From an uncultured Veillonellaceae bacterium (lineage in GTDB: Bacteria > Bacillota > Negativicutes > Veillonellales > Veillonellaceae): 64,000 nucleotides of DNA. The notes under the pieces are model-generated. The model searched no databases. It saw nothing but the letters and a program-made list of their open reading frames with translations, and was not told where the DNA came from. This document shows positions 42,341 to 53,517 of the stretch, piece by piece (the first letter of the stretch is position 1; every line of letters starts with the position of its first letter). The stretch is from the NCBI GenBank assembly GCA_945867815.1, contig CAMBIX010000002.1, forward strand, positions 124,001 to 188,000, in the 5' to 3' direction. A program made the translations under genes and the position numbers.

Positions 42341-44818
42341 ATGGTTGAATTATTAGCACCAGCAGGAACAATGGAAAATTTTAGAGCCGCTTTAGAGGCT
42401 GGTGCTGATGCCATTTATTTAGGAGGCCAGCAATTTAATGCACGGGCTCATGCGGATAACTTTAGCCTTGATAAATTAGAAGAAGCGGTGCGTTTAGCTC
42501 ACTTGTGTGGGGCTGCTGTGCATGTAACTGTTAACATCTTAATTGGAGATAAAGAGTTAAGCCAATTAGAGGCCTATTTAAGAGACTTGGAACGTATCCA
42601 TGTAGATGCTATTATTGTGCAGGATTTAGCAGCAGCTCGTTTGGCACAAAAAGTAGCGCCTCATATTCAGTTACATGGTAGTACGCAAATGACAGTGACT
42701 AATATAGGGACTATTCGCTTTTTGGCTAAGATGGGATTTAGCCGTGTTGTTTTGGTTAGGGAATTAAGTTTAGCAGAGATTAAAGAACTTTGTGCTCAGT
42801 CACCTATTGAAGTGGAAGCTTTTATCCATGGCGCCCTATGTGTATGTTATTCGGGGCAGTGTCTCATGAGTAGTTTTATTGGCGGCCGCAGTGGTAATCG
42901 TGGCGATTGCGCTCAGCCTTGTCGTTTGCCTTATGAATTGGTTGATGAGACGGGTAAGGTCTATAATGCTAATAATGAATCCTATATTATGAGTCCTAAA
43001 GATCTTAATTATAGTGCGTCGTTACAGGAATTAATGGCTGCGGGCGTGACGTCTTTTAAAATTGAAGGGCGCATGAAAAAAGTTTCTTATGTGAAACAGG
43101 TAGTGGGTGCCTATCGGCATATTATTGATACCCAGGGAAAGGTAGATAAGAGAGATAGTAAGCAACTCCAAGAAGGATTTAATCGAGGGTTTGCCGATGC
43201 TTACCTGCAAGATGATGTTGGTAAGACTATGATAACCGGTTTTATTCCTAATCAGCGGGGTAAACATATAGGTACTTGCTCTATACATAAGGGTAAGAAA
43301 GTGCTGTTAGTTAATGAAGAACTGTTTAAAGGAATAACCATCAAGATATACACACCACAAGGCGATGTGGTGCATGCAAAAATTGGCAGTGATTGGCAGG
43401 CTCTTAGTGGACATACCTATCTTGTACCTAAGACAGAGGACTTACCATTAGGCGAGGTGTATGTGACGAGCTTGCAACATGAAAGTAAGGAACGCCTAAG
43501 CGATTGGCAGCGTCGGCAGTCTCTTACAGCGTATTTGGAAGGAGAAGAAGGGCAAAGTGTAAAATTAACTCTCTGCCTAGATTCAGGCTTGGCAGTAACC
43601 GTTACGGATGCATCTTATCAGTTGCGAAGAGCTGATAAGAATCCAACATCAGAGGCTCTTCTTTATAAGCAGTTAGGACGTTTAGGGGGGACGACCTTTT
43701 TCCTAAGAGAGGTTATCTATCCTAAGGGGGATTATCTTTGGCCGTCTAGTGTTTTAAATCATCTTCGGCAGGCAGCGGTGCAGGCTTTAGAAGAAAAGAT
43801 AGTGACTGCTTATGAGGAAGAAAGACAAACCTTTATAGAAAAAGCAAGAAGAGAAGTAGCAAAGAGACTGGCTAATGAGGTGAATGGATTAGGGCGTATT
43901 AATGAGGGTGAACAAAATCTCTATGGGTTTAAAGAGGAAAAAATTGATACTAAAAAGAGTCCTCTATTAACAGCCCATCTGGATGAATGGGACCAGGTAG
44001 AGGCTGCCGTAGTAGCGGGCGTGACTTGTATTTATTTTGGTGGTGACCATTTATCAAGACGGCCCTATACACAAGATATCTATCACCGCCTTGTTGTCTA
44101 TTGTCATGAGCATGACGTCACTTGTATATTAGTAACACCGCGTCTTGTAAGGCAAAAGGACATGGCTTCGTATAAGCAGATTTTACAGGCTATGGTGATG
44201 GCCGAACCAGATGCGATTAGCATACATTGGTATGGAGCCTTAGAATGGTTAGCCGAGTTAGGTTATAAAGGGCCAGTAGAAGGCGATAGTAGTTTACAGA
44301 TTTTTAATAGAGAGGTCTTACAGGTTAATAGGAGCCTAGGCCTATCCTTAGTAACACTATCGCAGGAATTAACCTTGCCTCAGATATGGCAGCTAAATAA
44401 AAGTCATATGTTACCTACGCAGGCCATAATTGATGGACGAACAGAACTAATGGTGTCTGAGTACTGCGTTATTAATGCCTATGCAGGCAGCGGGCGAAAG
44501 AGAACATGCAAAAAGACTTGTTTGCAGCAGGCCTTTTATTTACAAGATCGAAAGGGCGTTAGATTCCCTCTAAAGACGGATGCTTATTGCCGCATGCATA
44601 TTTTGAATGCGAAGCGTTTGTCTATGGCGGCTTATATACCAGAACTCATGAGGAGTGGGCTTAGTCGCTTGCGACTAGACTTACGGCAGATGGACGTAAA
44701 AGAAGTTAGTAAACGAATCAGTTATTACCAGGATATATTGTCTGGTAAGCGGCCAGTCCCAAGTAAACAGGCAGACCAAGCGGTTACGCGGGGGCATTAT
44801 ACGAAGGGTATTTGTTAG
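42341..44818 (+). CDS. U32-family peptidase-like protein (TrhP/YdcP type)
   Basis: 825 residues. The N-terminal U32 domain shows VELLAPAGTMENFRAALEAGADAIYLGG and, near residue 165, HGALCVCYSGQC with GNRGDCAQPCR, the four cysteines thought to hold an Fe-S cluster. EGRMKKVSYV follows. A second, U32-like half lies after residue ~540 with another CKKTC cluster. Two-domain members take part in 5-hydroxyuridine formation at tRNA position 34; others were described as collagenases. The tRNA role seems more likely. Confidence 0.85.
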   Translation: MVELLAPAGTMENFRAALEAGADAIYLGGQQFNARAHADNFSLDKLEEAVRLAHLCGAAVHVTVNILIGDKELSQLEAYLRDLERIHVDAIIVQDLAAARLAQKVAPHIQLHGSTQMTVTNIGTIRFLAKMGFSRVVLVRELSLAEIKELCAQSPIEVEAFIHGALCVCYSGQCLMSSFIGGRSGNRGDCAQPCRLPYELVDETGKVYNANNESYIMSPKDLNYSASLQELMAAGVTSFKIEGRMKKVSYVKQVVGAYRHIIDTQGKVDKRDSKQLQEGFNRGFADAYLQDDVGKTMITGFIPNQRGKHIGTCSIHKGKKVLLVNEELFKGITIKIYTPQGDVVHAKIGSDWQALSGHTYLVPKTEDLPLGEVYVTSLQHESKERLSDWQRRQSLTAYLEGEEGQSVKLTLCLDSGLAVTVTDASYQLRRADKNPTSEALLYKQLGRLGGTTFFLREVIYPKGDYLWPSSVLNHLRQAAVQALEEKIVTAYEEERQTFIEKARREVAKRLANEVNGLGRINEGEQNLYGFKEEKIDTKKSPLLTAHLDEWDQVEAAVVAGVTCIYFGGDHLSRRPYTQDIYHRLVVYCHEHDVTCILVTPRLVRQKDMASYKQILQAMVMAEPDAISIHWYGALEWLAELGYKGPVEGDSSLQIFNREVLQVNRSLGLSLVTLSQELTLPQIWQLNKSHMLPTQAIIDGRTELMVSEYCVINAYAGSGRKRTCKKTCLQQAFYLQDRKGVRFPLKTDAYCRMHILNAKRLSMAAYIPELMRSGLSRLRLDLRQMDVKEVSKRISYYQDILSGKRPVPSKQADQAVTRGHYTKGIC

Positions 44819-44858
44819 AAAGATTATATATAGATATAGATAAAGTTGAGGAAAAAGA

Positions 44859-47237
44859 ATGAATGATAGTTTAGCTTTATTGGATTTTCCCCTTATACGG
44901 GAGAAACTGGCAGCGGTGTGTTCCTCACAGATTGCTAAGGAACTAGCTAATCAATTGCAGCCTATGTACCAGAAAGAGGCCATTCAAGAAGCCTTAGATG
45001 AAACCGTTGAGGCTATGAATTCCCTAGACCAAGAGATGGAACAGCCTTTAGGTGGGACGCGGGATATACGTAAGGCCGTTAGTAAGACACGGAAAGATAT
45101 TGTCTTATCGCATGATGAGCTGTGGGATATATATACAACTATCACGGCCTACGACCGCATGTATAAATTTTTTCATGAAAAATATATGACCTATCCGCTC
45201 TTGTCCCTTCATTTGCAGGATATGGTACGACAAGATCGGTTAGAGCGACAGTTTGAGCGGACCTTTGATAAAAAAGGAGAGTTACTAGATTCGGCTACAC
45301 CAAAATTGCAGCAACTGCGGACGACTATCAGTCGCTTGCGTAGCCGGGTGCGGACAGATTTGCAGGAAATTTTACACAATCCAGACAACCAGAAATACTT
45401 TCAGGAAGCCATTGTTACCCAGCGTAATAATCGCTATGTTATCCCTGTAAAACAAGAATATCGCAGTGCCGTTGATGGCTTAATTCATGACCGTTCAGCT
45501 ACAGGGGCGACCTTGTATATAGAACCTATGCGGCTTGTTAATTTAAACAATGACTTGCAAGAAGCCTTATTGGCAGAAGAACAGGAAGTGCAGGCTATTT
45601 ATCGTCAGTTGTCTAGTGAGATTCGTAAGCAAAGTGACGACCTATTAGATACATGTGAAGCGGTGTCACATATTGAATTTGTTTATGGTAAGGCCCAATT
45701 AGCCTTACAGATGAAGGCACACCCAGCCCATATAAGTGATAAGCGGGACGTAAAATTATTATCGGCTCGGCATCCGCTTTTACCGGCTAATGCGGTAGTT
45801 CCCGTAACGATTACTTTAGGCACTAAGTACCGAATTTTGCTTATTACCGGTTCTAATACAGGCGGTAAGACGGTGTCTATGAAGACGCTAGGTCTTTTAG
45901 CACTGATGAACCAGGCAGGCCTTTGTATTCCTGCTGAAGCTGATTCTGTCTTGCCTATTTTTGACCATATTTATGCAGATATTGGGGATGAACAGAGTAT
46001 TGAAGCCAGCTTAAGTACCTTCTCAGCCCATATGACCCAGGTAAGCGAGATTTTACATGCAGTGTCTTCTAGGGATTTAGTCTTGCTTGACGAATTAGGG
46101 TCAGGGACAGATCCAGAAGAAGGGGCCTCCTTAGCAGTAGCCATTTTGGATTATTTTAAAAGTAAGGGGTGCCTTATGATGGTAAGCACTCATTATAATG
46201 AATTAAAACATTATGCCTATGAAACGGATGGCGTGGAAAATGGACATGTCGAGTTTGATGAACGGACATTACGACCAACCTATCGCTTGCATATTGGAGT
46301 AGCTGGCAGCAGTCATGCACTTAGCATTGCTGCTCGCTTAGGCCTGCCTAAGGAAGTCATCGCCCAGGCTAAGGCATATAGAGATGAGCAACATAGTGAA
46401 AATATGGAAGCCGTCTTAAGTGAACTAAATGAACAACTGCGTAAGGCTGGGGAAAAGGAGCGGCGTTTGCGCAATCAATTGGCGGATGTGAAAAAAGCTA
46501 AGCACAAGGTAGAACGAGAAAAACAAGAAGTGAGTGCTAAAAAACAGGCTATCTTGGAAAAAGCGAGAGAACAAGCGGAAACGATGAAACGCTCTGTCCG
46601 CATTGAAAGCGAACAAGTGATTAAGGCTTTGAAGGCGCAGTTCTCTGAAAAAAATAAGGAAAAACGACAACAAGCCATTGCAAAGGCTCGTAAGGGAATT
46701 TCTAGTATTGCTATTCCTGAAGGAACTCGTGAAGAACGCCAGGGATTAACAGAGAAAGATTTAAAAGTCGGCTTAACCGTTTATGTGCCATCTCTTAGGG
46801 CGACAGGTACCATTACTGCTTTACAGGGGAAACGGGTACAAGTGGATGTTAATGGCTTAACGGCGACCTTAAAGTTAAAAGAAATTGCTAGGGCAACGCT
46901 TGATGAAGAGCGAGCTTTACGGCATAAGGATAGGAAGACGAGCCCAGTTAAACCACGGAAACGAGCTGGCGGTGGCGCCATTCGGCGCCAGCAGGCAGCT
47001 ACGACAGAAATTAATATTATTGGTAAGACCGTTGATGAAGGGGTCATGCTAGTAGGGCAGTTCATTGATCAGGCTTTATTAGCTGGTATTAATCAAGTTC
47101 GCATCGTTCATGGTAAGGGAACAGGTGCTCTAAGGGCTGGGATACAAGGTTATTTAGATTCACTGCCAGTAGTCAAACGGTATGAAATGGCTGGCTATAA
47201 TGAAGGCGGTGCAGGCGCGACTATCGTATATTTATAG
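44859..47237 (+). CDS. mutS2: MutS2, Smr-containing endonuclease
   Basis: 792 residues. The MutS core and clamp lead to an ATPase with LLITGSNTGGKTVSMKTLGL (Walker A), LVLLDELGSGTDPEEGA (Walker B) and STHYNELKHYA. A long charged coiled coil (~515-620) and a KOW-like region precede the C-terminal Smr domain (VRIVHGKGTGALR). MutS2 suppresses recombination and rescues collided ribosomes in Gram-positive bacteria. GAGGAAAAAG precedes the start. Confidence 0.96.
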   Translation: MNDSLALLDFPLIREKLAAVCSSQIAKELANQLQPMYQKEAIQEALDETVEAMNSLDQEMEQPLGGTRDIRKAVSKTRKDIVLSHDELWDIYTTITAYDRMYKFFHEKYMTYPLLSLHLQDMVRQDRLERQFERTFDKKGELLDSATPKLQQLRTTISRLRSRVRTDLQEILHNPDNQKYFQEAIVTQRNNRYVIPVKQEYRSAVDGLIHDRSATGATLYIEPMRLVNLNNDLQEALLAEEQEVQAIYRQLSSEIRKQSDDLLDTCEAVSHIEFVYGKAQLALQMKAHPAHISDKRDVKLLSARHPLLPANAVVPVTITLGTKYRILLITGSNTGGKTVSMKTLGLLALMNQAGLCIPAEADSVLPIFDHIYADIGDEQSIEASLSTFSAHMTQVSEILHAVSSRDLVLLDELGSGTDPEEGASLAVAILDYFKSKGCLMMVSTHYNELKHYAYETDGVENGHVEFDERTLRPTYRLHIGVAGSSHALSIAARLGLPKEVIAQAKAYRDEQHSENMEAVLSELNEQLRKAGEKERRLRNQLADVKKAKHKVEREKQEVSAKKQAILEKAREQAETMKRSVRIESEQVIKALKAQFSEKNKEKRQQAIAKARKGISSIAIPEGTREERQGLTEKDLKVGLTVYVPSLRATGTITALQGKRVQVDVNGLTATLKLKEIARATLDEERALRHKDRKTSPVKPRKRAGGGAIRRQQAATTEINIIGKTVDEGVMLVGQFIDQALLAGINQVRIVHGKGTGALRAGIQGYLDSLPVVKRYEMAGYNEGGAGATIVYL

Positions 47238-47311
47238 GTGGATTTGTGATATAATAGCGAAAGTGATACCCTTTTGCGTATCAGATAACTATCGACTAAA
47301 AGGAGAATGCT

Positions 47312-49459
47312 ATGAGTAGTATGCGATCTGGTCGTTCAGCTAGACGTCCTATCCGTGTGGGGCATAATGGCTCTATGGGTACGGGAGGGCCTCGGCGACC
47401 ACAGCGCCCTGATATTAAGAAACCAGGCGGACGACGGTCTATATGGCTTATCATTGTATTTGTATTATTAATCTTAGGCGGCTTAGTTTTTGGCTATGTA
47501 GGGGCGGCTATGTCCTCCTTGCCGGATGTAGCCAATGTGCAGCCGGCGGCTTCGTCGGAAATCTATGATGCGGATGGTAATTTAATTACGACCGTTCATT
47601 CCGCAGAAAACCGTATTCCTGTGCCCTTGTCACAAATTCCTAAGAACTTGCAAAATGCATTTATTGCAACAGAAGATTCTCGTTTTTATTCCCATCATGG
47701 GATTGATCCTATTGGGGTCTTGCGGGCTATTGCGGCCAATATCATGCATGAAGGGATTGCCGAAGGCGGGAGTACTATTACTCAGCAGTTAGCTCGTAAT
47801 GCCTTCTTAACGCAGGATCAAACTCTAAAGCGTAAGATTATGGAAGCTTTACTAGCTATTGAAATCGAACGGCATTATACAAAACAAGAAATCTTAGATA
47901 TGTACCTCAATCAGATTTACTTTGGTCAAGGTGCTTATGGGGTGCAAGCAGCAGCTCATGTTTACTTTGGTAAGGATGTAAAAGACTTAGATTTACAGCA
48001 ATGCGCTATGTTGGCTGGGTTACCGCAGAGTCCAAACTACTACTCTCCATTTAACAATTTAGCGGCTGGTAAAAAACGACAGGCCGAAGTGTTGGGACAG
48101 ATGGTTAAGTATGGTTATATTTCCCAAGGTACAGCGGATGAAGCAAAAAATGCTGATTTAGGCCTTGTATCTAAACCAGAAAGTGTACATTCCGATAATA
48201 ATGCCTCTTATTTCGTGGATTACATTATTGCCCAAGTTTCTAAGAAATACGGTGATGATGCTATTTATAAGGATGGTATGAAGATTTATACCACCTTAAA
48301 TATGAAAGACCAGGATGCAGCGGTAAAGGCTATGCAGAATTTACCAAATATGTATACGGATAAGAAGGGATTAGAACAGCCACAGGGTGCTTTAGTCGCT
48401 ATTAATCCACATAATGGCTATATTGTAGCCATGGTAGGTGGCCGTGGTAATGATTCCTTTAACCGGGCCGTCTTAGCCGAACGACAGCCGGGGTCAGCCT
48501 TTAAGCCGTTTGTATATTTAGCAGCTTTGGAAGATGGTATGACACCAGACGATACTATCGATGATAAACCAGTTGATTTTAATGGTTGGAAGCCACAAAA
48601 CTATGAACGAAACTATTCAGGTACGGTTACTTTGCGGTATGCTTTGGCTCACTCCATTAACGTACCAGCCGTTGAATTGGCTGATAAAGTGGGTATGAAT
48701 AAGATTCTTGATCTAGCTAAGAGTCTAGGTATTTCTACTTTGGTTACGGAAGGTACACCAAATGATGATAACTTAGCAGCCGCTATTGGTGGTTTGACCC
48801 ATGGGGTAACACCACTTGATATGGCTGTGGCTTATGCAGCGATTGATAATGGTGGGGTTAAAGTTAATCCAATTGCTATTACTAAGATTGTAGATCGCAA
48901 TGGCCAAGTCATTGAAGAAAACACAACGGAAGAAAAACGCGTTGTCGATGCTAAATACGCTTATATGTTAACCAGTATGTTAGAATCTGTTATTACCAAC
49001 GGTACTGGCGGTAATGCAGCTATTGGCCGGCCAGCAGCTGGTAAGACGGGGACAACCGATGATTCTAAGGACGCTTGGTTTGTTGGTTATACGCCAAACC
49101 TTGTTTGTGCGGTTTGGATGGGTGATGACTATGGTACGCATACGCTAGATGGTTTGACTGGTGGTACTGTACCAGCTCAGATTTGGCATGACTTTATGTC
49201 AGCCGCTTTGGCTGATACGCCAGTAGCTAACTTTACGGTTCCAGATGGTATGCAGAGCTATGAACCATCGAATGTACAGGCACCGTCTAGTTCGTCCTCC
49301 GATGATAGCAGTAAGGACACAGACAAAAAAGATAAGAGTAAAAAGCAGGATGCAGTAGCGCCACAAGAAAAGTCTAGTGATGATACGGCATCTTCAGACC
49401 AAGGACAGTCATCGAAACGACATAGTCGGAGTGGTTCTAGTTCTAAAAATAATGAATGA
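47312..49459 (+). CDS. Class A penicillin-binding protein (PBP1A type)
   Basis: 715 residues. A basic cytoplasmic tail with many Arg, one membrane helix at about 43-68, then a GT51 glycosyltransferase domain ([26 protein letters not shown]) and a transpeptidase domain with SAFK (SxxK), SIN (SxN) and [12 protein letters not shown] (KTG). It polymerises and cross-links peptidoglycan in the periplasm. The last 65 residues are a Ser/Lys/Asp-rich tail, probably disordered. tyrS starts 26 bases after the stop. Confidence 0.94.
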   Translation: MSSMRSGRSARRPIRVGHNGSMGTGGPRRPQRPDIKKPGGRRSIWLIIVFVLLILGGLVFGYVGAAMSSLPDVANVQPAASSEIYDADGNLITTVHSAENRIPVPLSQIPKNLQNAFIATEDSRFYSHHGIDPIGVLRAIAANIMHEGIAEGGSTITQQLARNAFLTQDQTLKRKIMEALLAIEIERHYTKQEILDMYLNQIYFGQGAYGVQAAAHVYFGKDVKDLDLQQCAMLAGLPQSPNYYSPFNNLAAGKKRQAEVLGQMVKYGYISQGTADEAKNADLGLVSKPESVHSDNNASYFVDYIIAQVSKKYGDDAIYKDGMKIYTTLNMKDQDAAVKAMQNLPNMYTDKKGLEQPQGALVAINPHNGYIVAMVGGRGNDSFNRAVLAERQPGSAFKPFVYLAALEDGMTPDDTIDDKPVDFNGWKPQNYERNYSGTVTLRYALAHSINVPAVELADKVGMNKILDLAKSLGISTLVTEGTPNDDNLAAAIGGLTHGVTPLDMAVAYAAIDNGGVKVNPIAITKIVDRNGQVIEENTTEEKRVVDAKYAYMLTSMLESVITNGTGGNAAIGRPAAGKTGTTDDSKDAWFVGYTPNLVCAVWMGDDYGTHTLDGLTGGTVPAQIWHDFMSAALADTPVANFTVPDGMQSYEPSNVQAPSSSSSDDSSKDTDKKDKSKKQDAVAPQEKSSDDTASSDQGQSSKRHSRSGSSSKNNE

Positions 49460-49485
49460 TACGAGTAGATAAAGGTGAGATAGGT

Positions 49486-50688
49486 ATGAAATCTGTACAA
49501 GAACAATTACGCCTTATGGAGTTTGGTGTAGATACACTACTTCCAAAGGAAGAGTTTGTAGAAAAATTAACAAAGGCTGTTAAGGAAGATAGGCCGTTAA
49601 TCGTAAAATTAGGTCTTGACCCGACAGCACCAGATATTCATTTAGGTCATACAGTGGTTCTTAGAAAATTAAAAGTTTTTCAAGATCTAGGCCATCAGAT
49701 TGTTATTGTTATTGGGGATTTTACAGCCCGTATTGGGGATCCGACTGGTAAAAGTGTTACACGGCCACCACTTGATGAAGAGACAGTTGTGAAAAATGCA
49801 GCTACCTATAAGGAGCAGATTTTCCGTATTTTGGATCCGAATAAGACACAGATTCGTTATAATAGTGAATGGCTAAGCAAGTTATCTTTTGCTGATGTAT
49901 TAAAATTGGCTGGTAAATATACGGTAGCCCGTATGTTAGAACGGGATGATTTCCATAAACGCTTTACAGAAGGTCGTTCTATTGGGGTTCATGAGTTTAT
50001 GTATCCTTTAATGCAGGGCTATGATTCTGTAGCCTTACATGCGGATGTGGAATTTGGTGGAACGGATCAGACCTTTAATTTATTGGTCGGGCGTCATTTA
50101 CAAGAAGAGTATGGACAAAAACCACAGACTATCATTACTATGCCGTTATTGGAAGGCCTTGATGGCGTACAGAAGATGAGTAAGTCCTTAGGCAATTATA
50201 TCGGTATTGATGAAGCGCCAACTGAAATGTATGGTAAGGCTATGTCTATACCTGATGAATTAATGATGCGCTACTATATGTTGGTAACGGATGTGCCAAT
50301 TGAAGAACAGGAAGCCTTAGCTGAAGGCTTAAAAAATCAGACTATCCATCCGCGTGATGCGAAGATGCGCTTGGCTTATACGATTGTTCGCTTATATCAT
50401 GGTGAAGAAAAGGCTAAGGAAGCACAGGAACAGTTTATTCGCGTTTTCCAAAAAAAGGCCTTGCCAATAGATATTCCAGATTATAAGGTAGACGATTTAT
50501 CGGCGCCTATTTATATTCCACAGCTCTTAACAGATGCAGGGGTAACTAAGAGTAATAGTGAAGCGCGTCGGTCGATTAAGGCGGGAGCCTTTAAAATCAA
50601 TGGAGAAAAGTGCCAAGAAGAAACAGTGCAGTTAGCTGCTGATATGGTGTTGCAGGTAGGAAAACGGAAATTTATTAAGATTAAATAG
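49486..50688 (+). CDS. tyrS: Tyrosyl-tRNA synthetase
   Basis: 400 residues. Class I motifs: HLGHT (HIGH equivalent) and KMSKS. An S4 RNA-binding domain ends the protein ([18 protein letters not shown]). I chose ATG 49486, six bases after AAAGGTGAG, over an in-frame ATG at 49456 that overlaps the PBP stop. No T-box leader is visible. A long hairpin begins three bases after the stop. Confidence 0.96.
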   Translation: MKSVQEQLRLMEFGVDTLLPKEEFVEKLTKAVKEDRPLIVKLGLDPTAPDIHLGHTVVLRKLKVFQDLGHQIVIVIGDFTARIGDPTGKSVTRPPLDEETVVKNAATYKEQIFRILDPNKTQIRYNSEWLSKLSFADVLKLAGKYTVARMLERDDFHKRFTEGRSIGVHEFMYPLMQGYDSVALHADVEFGGTDQTFNLLVGRHLQEEYGQKPQTIITMPLLEGLDGVQKMSKSLGNYIGIDEAPTEMYGKAMSIPDELMMRYYMLVTDVPIEEQEALAEGLKNQTIHPRDAKMRLAYTIVRLYHGEEKAKEAQEQFIRVFQKKALPIDIPDYKVDDLSAPIYIPQLLTDAGVTKSNSEARRSIKAGAFKINGEKCQEETVQLAADMVLQVGKRKFIKIK

Positions 50689-50691
50689 AGC

Positions 50692-50756
50692 GGATTTTGG
50701 TTATCCCTTCGAGACTCCGTTCTGACGCAAGTCGCTCTCAGGGATAATCAAAATCC
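50692..50756 (+). repeat. Long hairpin after tyrS (core type B)
   Basis: A 17-bp outer stem (one G-U pair) starts three bases after the tyrS stop and encloses a 31-nt interior with GAGACTCCGTTCT (50711-50723) and GCAAGTCGCTC (50727-50737). The same two blocks lie in a hairpin at 59041-59106. No T run follows, so it is better called a repeat element or 3' stability hairpin than a terminator. Confidence 0.75.
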
Positions 50757-50803
50757 TTAAATGAGGGTTGGACTATAAAAGATAAAGGTTAATATAGTGT
50801 TGT

Positions 50804-50880
50804 AGAGAGGTCATATACATCCCTCGCGAGTTAGTACTTTGTAAGGCTCTTTAATGGGATGTATATGACCTCTCTTTTTA
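50804..50880 (+). terminator. Long hairpin terminator upstream of ppsA (core type A)
   Basis: A perfect 20-bp outer stem (50804-50823 with 50856-50875) and TTTTTAT tail. The 32-nt interior includes TTAGTACTTTGTAAGGCT (50831-50848), related to the cores after pyc and recG. It would separate tyrS from ppsA transcription. Confidence 0.8.
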
Positions 50881-50969
50881 TACAGCCGGATTTTAGTATT
50901 GGTATTGAATACAAATGCAAGAAGTTATAAGAAAATCAGATAGTTTACTAAAATTGTATAGAAATAGAG

Positions 50970-51002
50970 TTGACAGTCACTAGAATAGAGTATACTATAT
51001 AC
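50970..51002 (+). promoter_or_regulatory. ppsA promoter with overlapping palindrome
   Basis: TTGACA at 50970-50975 is followed by TATACT at 50991-50996 (15-bp spacer) or TACTAT at 50993-50998 (17 bp). The dyad GTATA-CTA-TATAC (50990-51002) overlaps the -10 region. This is a good place for a repressor such as the CcpN-like product of the gene downstream of ppsA. Confidence 0.55.
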
Positions 51003-51064
51003 CTATAAAGATTAAGTAGCATGCACTAATTAAAGGATAGTGTAGTAAACTTTAGGAGGGTATT

Positions 51065-53443
51065 ATGAAACAGGAAGAAGCTTTTGTTCTATGGTTTGAC
51101 GAATTAAAACGAGAAGACGTGGCTTTGGTTGGTGGCAAATCGTCTTCCTTAGGTGAGATGACATCATCAACGAATGTTCCTGTACCTTATGGTTTTGCTA
51201 CAACGGCTTATGGGTACCGCTATTTTATGCAAAAGACAGGCCTAGAAGATAAGATTCGCACTGCCTTAGATGCTCTTGATGATGTGGAAAATTCAGTGCT
51301 GCTTCGACAGGTCACGGCATCGATTCGGGAAATGATTTGCCAGGCGCCTATGCCAGATGAATTGGCAGAAGCCATTCGTAATGCCTATATAGAATTAGGG
51401 AAAAAGGCCGGTGAGATGAATCCTTTCGTTGCTGTCCGTTCTAGTGCCACTGCTGAAGATTTACCAGATGCTAGTTTTGCTGGTCAGCAGGACACCTATT
51501 TAAATGTACGTGGTGCGGATTTAATTATTCAAAAGGTAAAGGAATGTTATGCGTCAACTTTTACAGATCGCGCAACTTATTACCGAGTAAAACAAGGTTT
51601 TGATCATATGAGTGTAGCCTTAAGTGCAGCCATTCAAATGATGGTTTACTCCAAGGCAGCTGGTGTTATGTTTACGGTAGATCTAGTAACTGGCAATGAT
51701 GATAATATCTTAATTGAAGGTTCCTATGGCCTTGGAGAATATGTAGTGGGCGGAATTGTTACGCCAGATAATTTTACGGTTAATAAAAAAGATATGACTA
51801 TCGTTAAACGTATGATTAATGATAAGAATATCGCCCTTGTTCGTCAGGAACAAGGAGACACGGTTGAAATTAAGGTGCCAGAAGAAAAAGCGAAGGCGCA
51901 GGTTATTTCTGATAAACAGATTTTAGAACTAGCTTCTTATGCTAAGGCGATTGAAAAGCACTATGGCTGCTATATGGATATGGAATGGGGCGTAGATGAA
52001 CGAAATGGTAAGATTTGGATTTTACAAGCACGTCCAGAAACTGTTTGGTCTCAGAAAAATAAGAAAAAACAAGAAGAGAATGAAGGAAAAGGCCAGGTAA
52101 CGAGTGAACGGAAGATTGTCGTTAAGGGGTTACCAGCTAGCCCTGGTAAAAACTATGGTAAGGCACACGTCATTCGAGATCCAAAGGATATTAATAGTTT
52201 TAAAGAAGGAGAAGTTCTTGTAACGACGATGACAGCGCCGGACTGGGTGCCAGCTATGAAGAAGGCGCGAGCTATTGTTACAGATGCAGGCGGGATGACC
52301 TGTCATGCGTCTATTGTTAGTCGTGAATTAGGGATTCCTTGTGTGGTTGGTACAAAGAGTCGCAGTCAAGAAGCAACGCAGACCATTCAAGATGGACAGA
52401 TGATAACCGTTGATGCCACTAATGGCATTATCTATGAAGGTATCATTGAGGATGTGAAGCAAAAAGAAGAAGCGCAGACAGTACAGGTACAAGAAGCAGT
52501 ACCCGTAACTGGGACTAATATTTATATGAATTTGGGCGATCCTGACCTAGCTAAGAAGTACGGCCTTCTTCCGTGTGATGGTATCGGGCTTATGCGGGAA
52601 GAATTCATATGGACGACTTATATTCATGAACATCCTTTACATTTAATTAAAACGGGACGTAGTCAGTTTGCGGTAGATACTCTTGCTGATGGCATGCGTA
52701 AGGTTTGTGAAGCCTTAGCACCGCGTCAGGTTGTGGTACGCCTGAGTGATTTTAAGTCCAGTGAATATAGAGATTTAAAGGGTGGCGATGAATTTGAGCC
52801 CCATGAATCTAGTGCCTTATTGGGTTGGCGAGGGGCTTCTCGTTATTATGATCCTAAGTATGCACCAGCTTTTCAATTAGAATTACAGGCGATTAAAAAG
52901 GTACGTAATGAATTTGGTTTTAAGAATTTACAAGTAATGATTCCTTTCTGCCGTACGGTAGAGGAAGCACGAGAAGTGACGAGCATTATGGCTCAGAATG
53001 GCTTAAAACGAGGGGCTGATTTTAAAATTTGGCTTATGGCGGAAATTCCAGCTAATATTATCTTAGCTGATCAGTTTAATCAGTTTGTTGATGGTTATTC
53101 TATAGGTTCTAATGATTTGACCATGTTGATTTTAGGTTGTGACCGCGATAATGAAACGGTACAACATATTTATGATGAACGGAATTTAGCTGTTCGTCGG
53201 GCTATTCGCCATTTAATTGAAGTGGCTCACAAGGATGGAAAGACTGTATCGATTTGTGGACAGGCACCGAGCGTTTATCCTGAATTGTGTGAATTTTTAG
53301 TACAAAGTGGTATTGATTCCATTTCGGTTAACCCTGATGCTGTGGTAAGAACGAAGAAAATGGTAGCTCATATAGAACAACGAATCCTATTAGATGCGCT
53401 AACTCACAGGGGACGAGTTGAAATAGACAATTTAAAATGGTAG
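51065..53443 (+). CDS. ppsA: Phosphoenolpyruvate synthase
   Basis: 792 residues, the same length as classical PEP synthase. The N-terminal ATP-grasp part (GGKSSSLGEM, AVRSSATAEDLPDASFAGQQ), the swivelling His domain (GGMTCHASIVSRELGIPCVVG, catalytic His414) and the C-terminal PEP-binding barrel (SICGQAPS) are complete. It makes PEP from pyruvate, ATP and water, the first gluconeogenic step for lactate-grown cells. A CcpN-like regulator and a PEP synthase regulatory protein lie directly downstream. Confidence 0.95.
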   Translation: MKQEEAFVLWFDELKREDVALVGGKSSSLGEMTSSTNVPVPYGFATTAYGYRYFMQKTGLEDKIRTALDALDDVENSVLLRQVTASIREMICQAPMPDELAEAIRNAYIELGKKAGEMNPFVAVRSSATAEDLPDASFAGQQDTYLNVRGADLIIQKVKECYASTFTDRATYYRVKQGFDHMSVALSAAIQMMVYSKAAGVMFTVDLVTGNDDNILIEGSYGLGEYVVGGIVTPDNFTVNKKDMTIVKRMINDKNIALVRQEQGDTVEIKVPEEKAKAQVISDKQILELASYAKAIEKHYGCYMDMEWGVDERNGKIWILQARPETVWSQKNKKKQEENEGKGQVTSERKIVVKGLPASPGKNYGKAHVIRDPKDINSFKEGEVLVTTMTAPDWVPAMKKARAIVTDAGGMTCHASIVSRELGIPCVVGTKSRSQEATQTIQDGQMITVDATNGIIYEGIIEDVKQKEEAQTVQVQEAVPVTGTNIYMNLGDPDLAKKYGLLPCDGIGLMREEFIWTTYIHEHPLHLIKTGRSQFAVDTLADGMRKVCEALAPRQVVVRLSDFKSSEYRDLKGGDEFEPHESSALLGWRGASRYYDPKYAPAFQLELQAIKKVRNEFGFKNLQVMIPFCRTVEEAREVTSIMAQNGLKRGADFKIWLMAEIPANIILADQFNQFVDGYSIGSNDLTMLILGCDRDNETVQHIYDERNLAVRRAIRHLIEVAHKDGKTVSICGQAPSVYPELCEFLVQSGIDSISVNPDAVVRTKKMVAHIEQRILLDALTHRGRVEIDNLKW

Positions 53444-53517
53444 AGTAAGAGTAGTGATGACAGACGGCTGTTAGAACAGCCGTCTGTTTTGCAATAAAAC
53501 GAAGGAAGGAGCGCACG

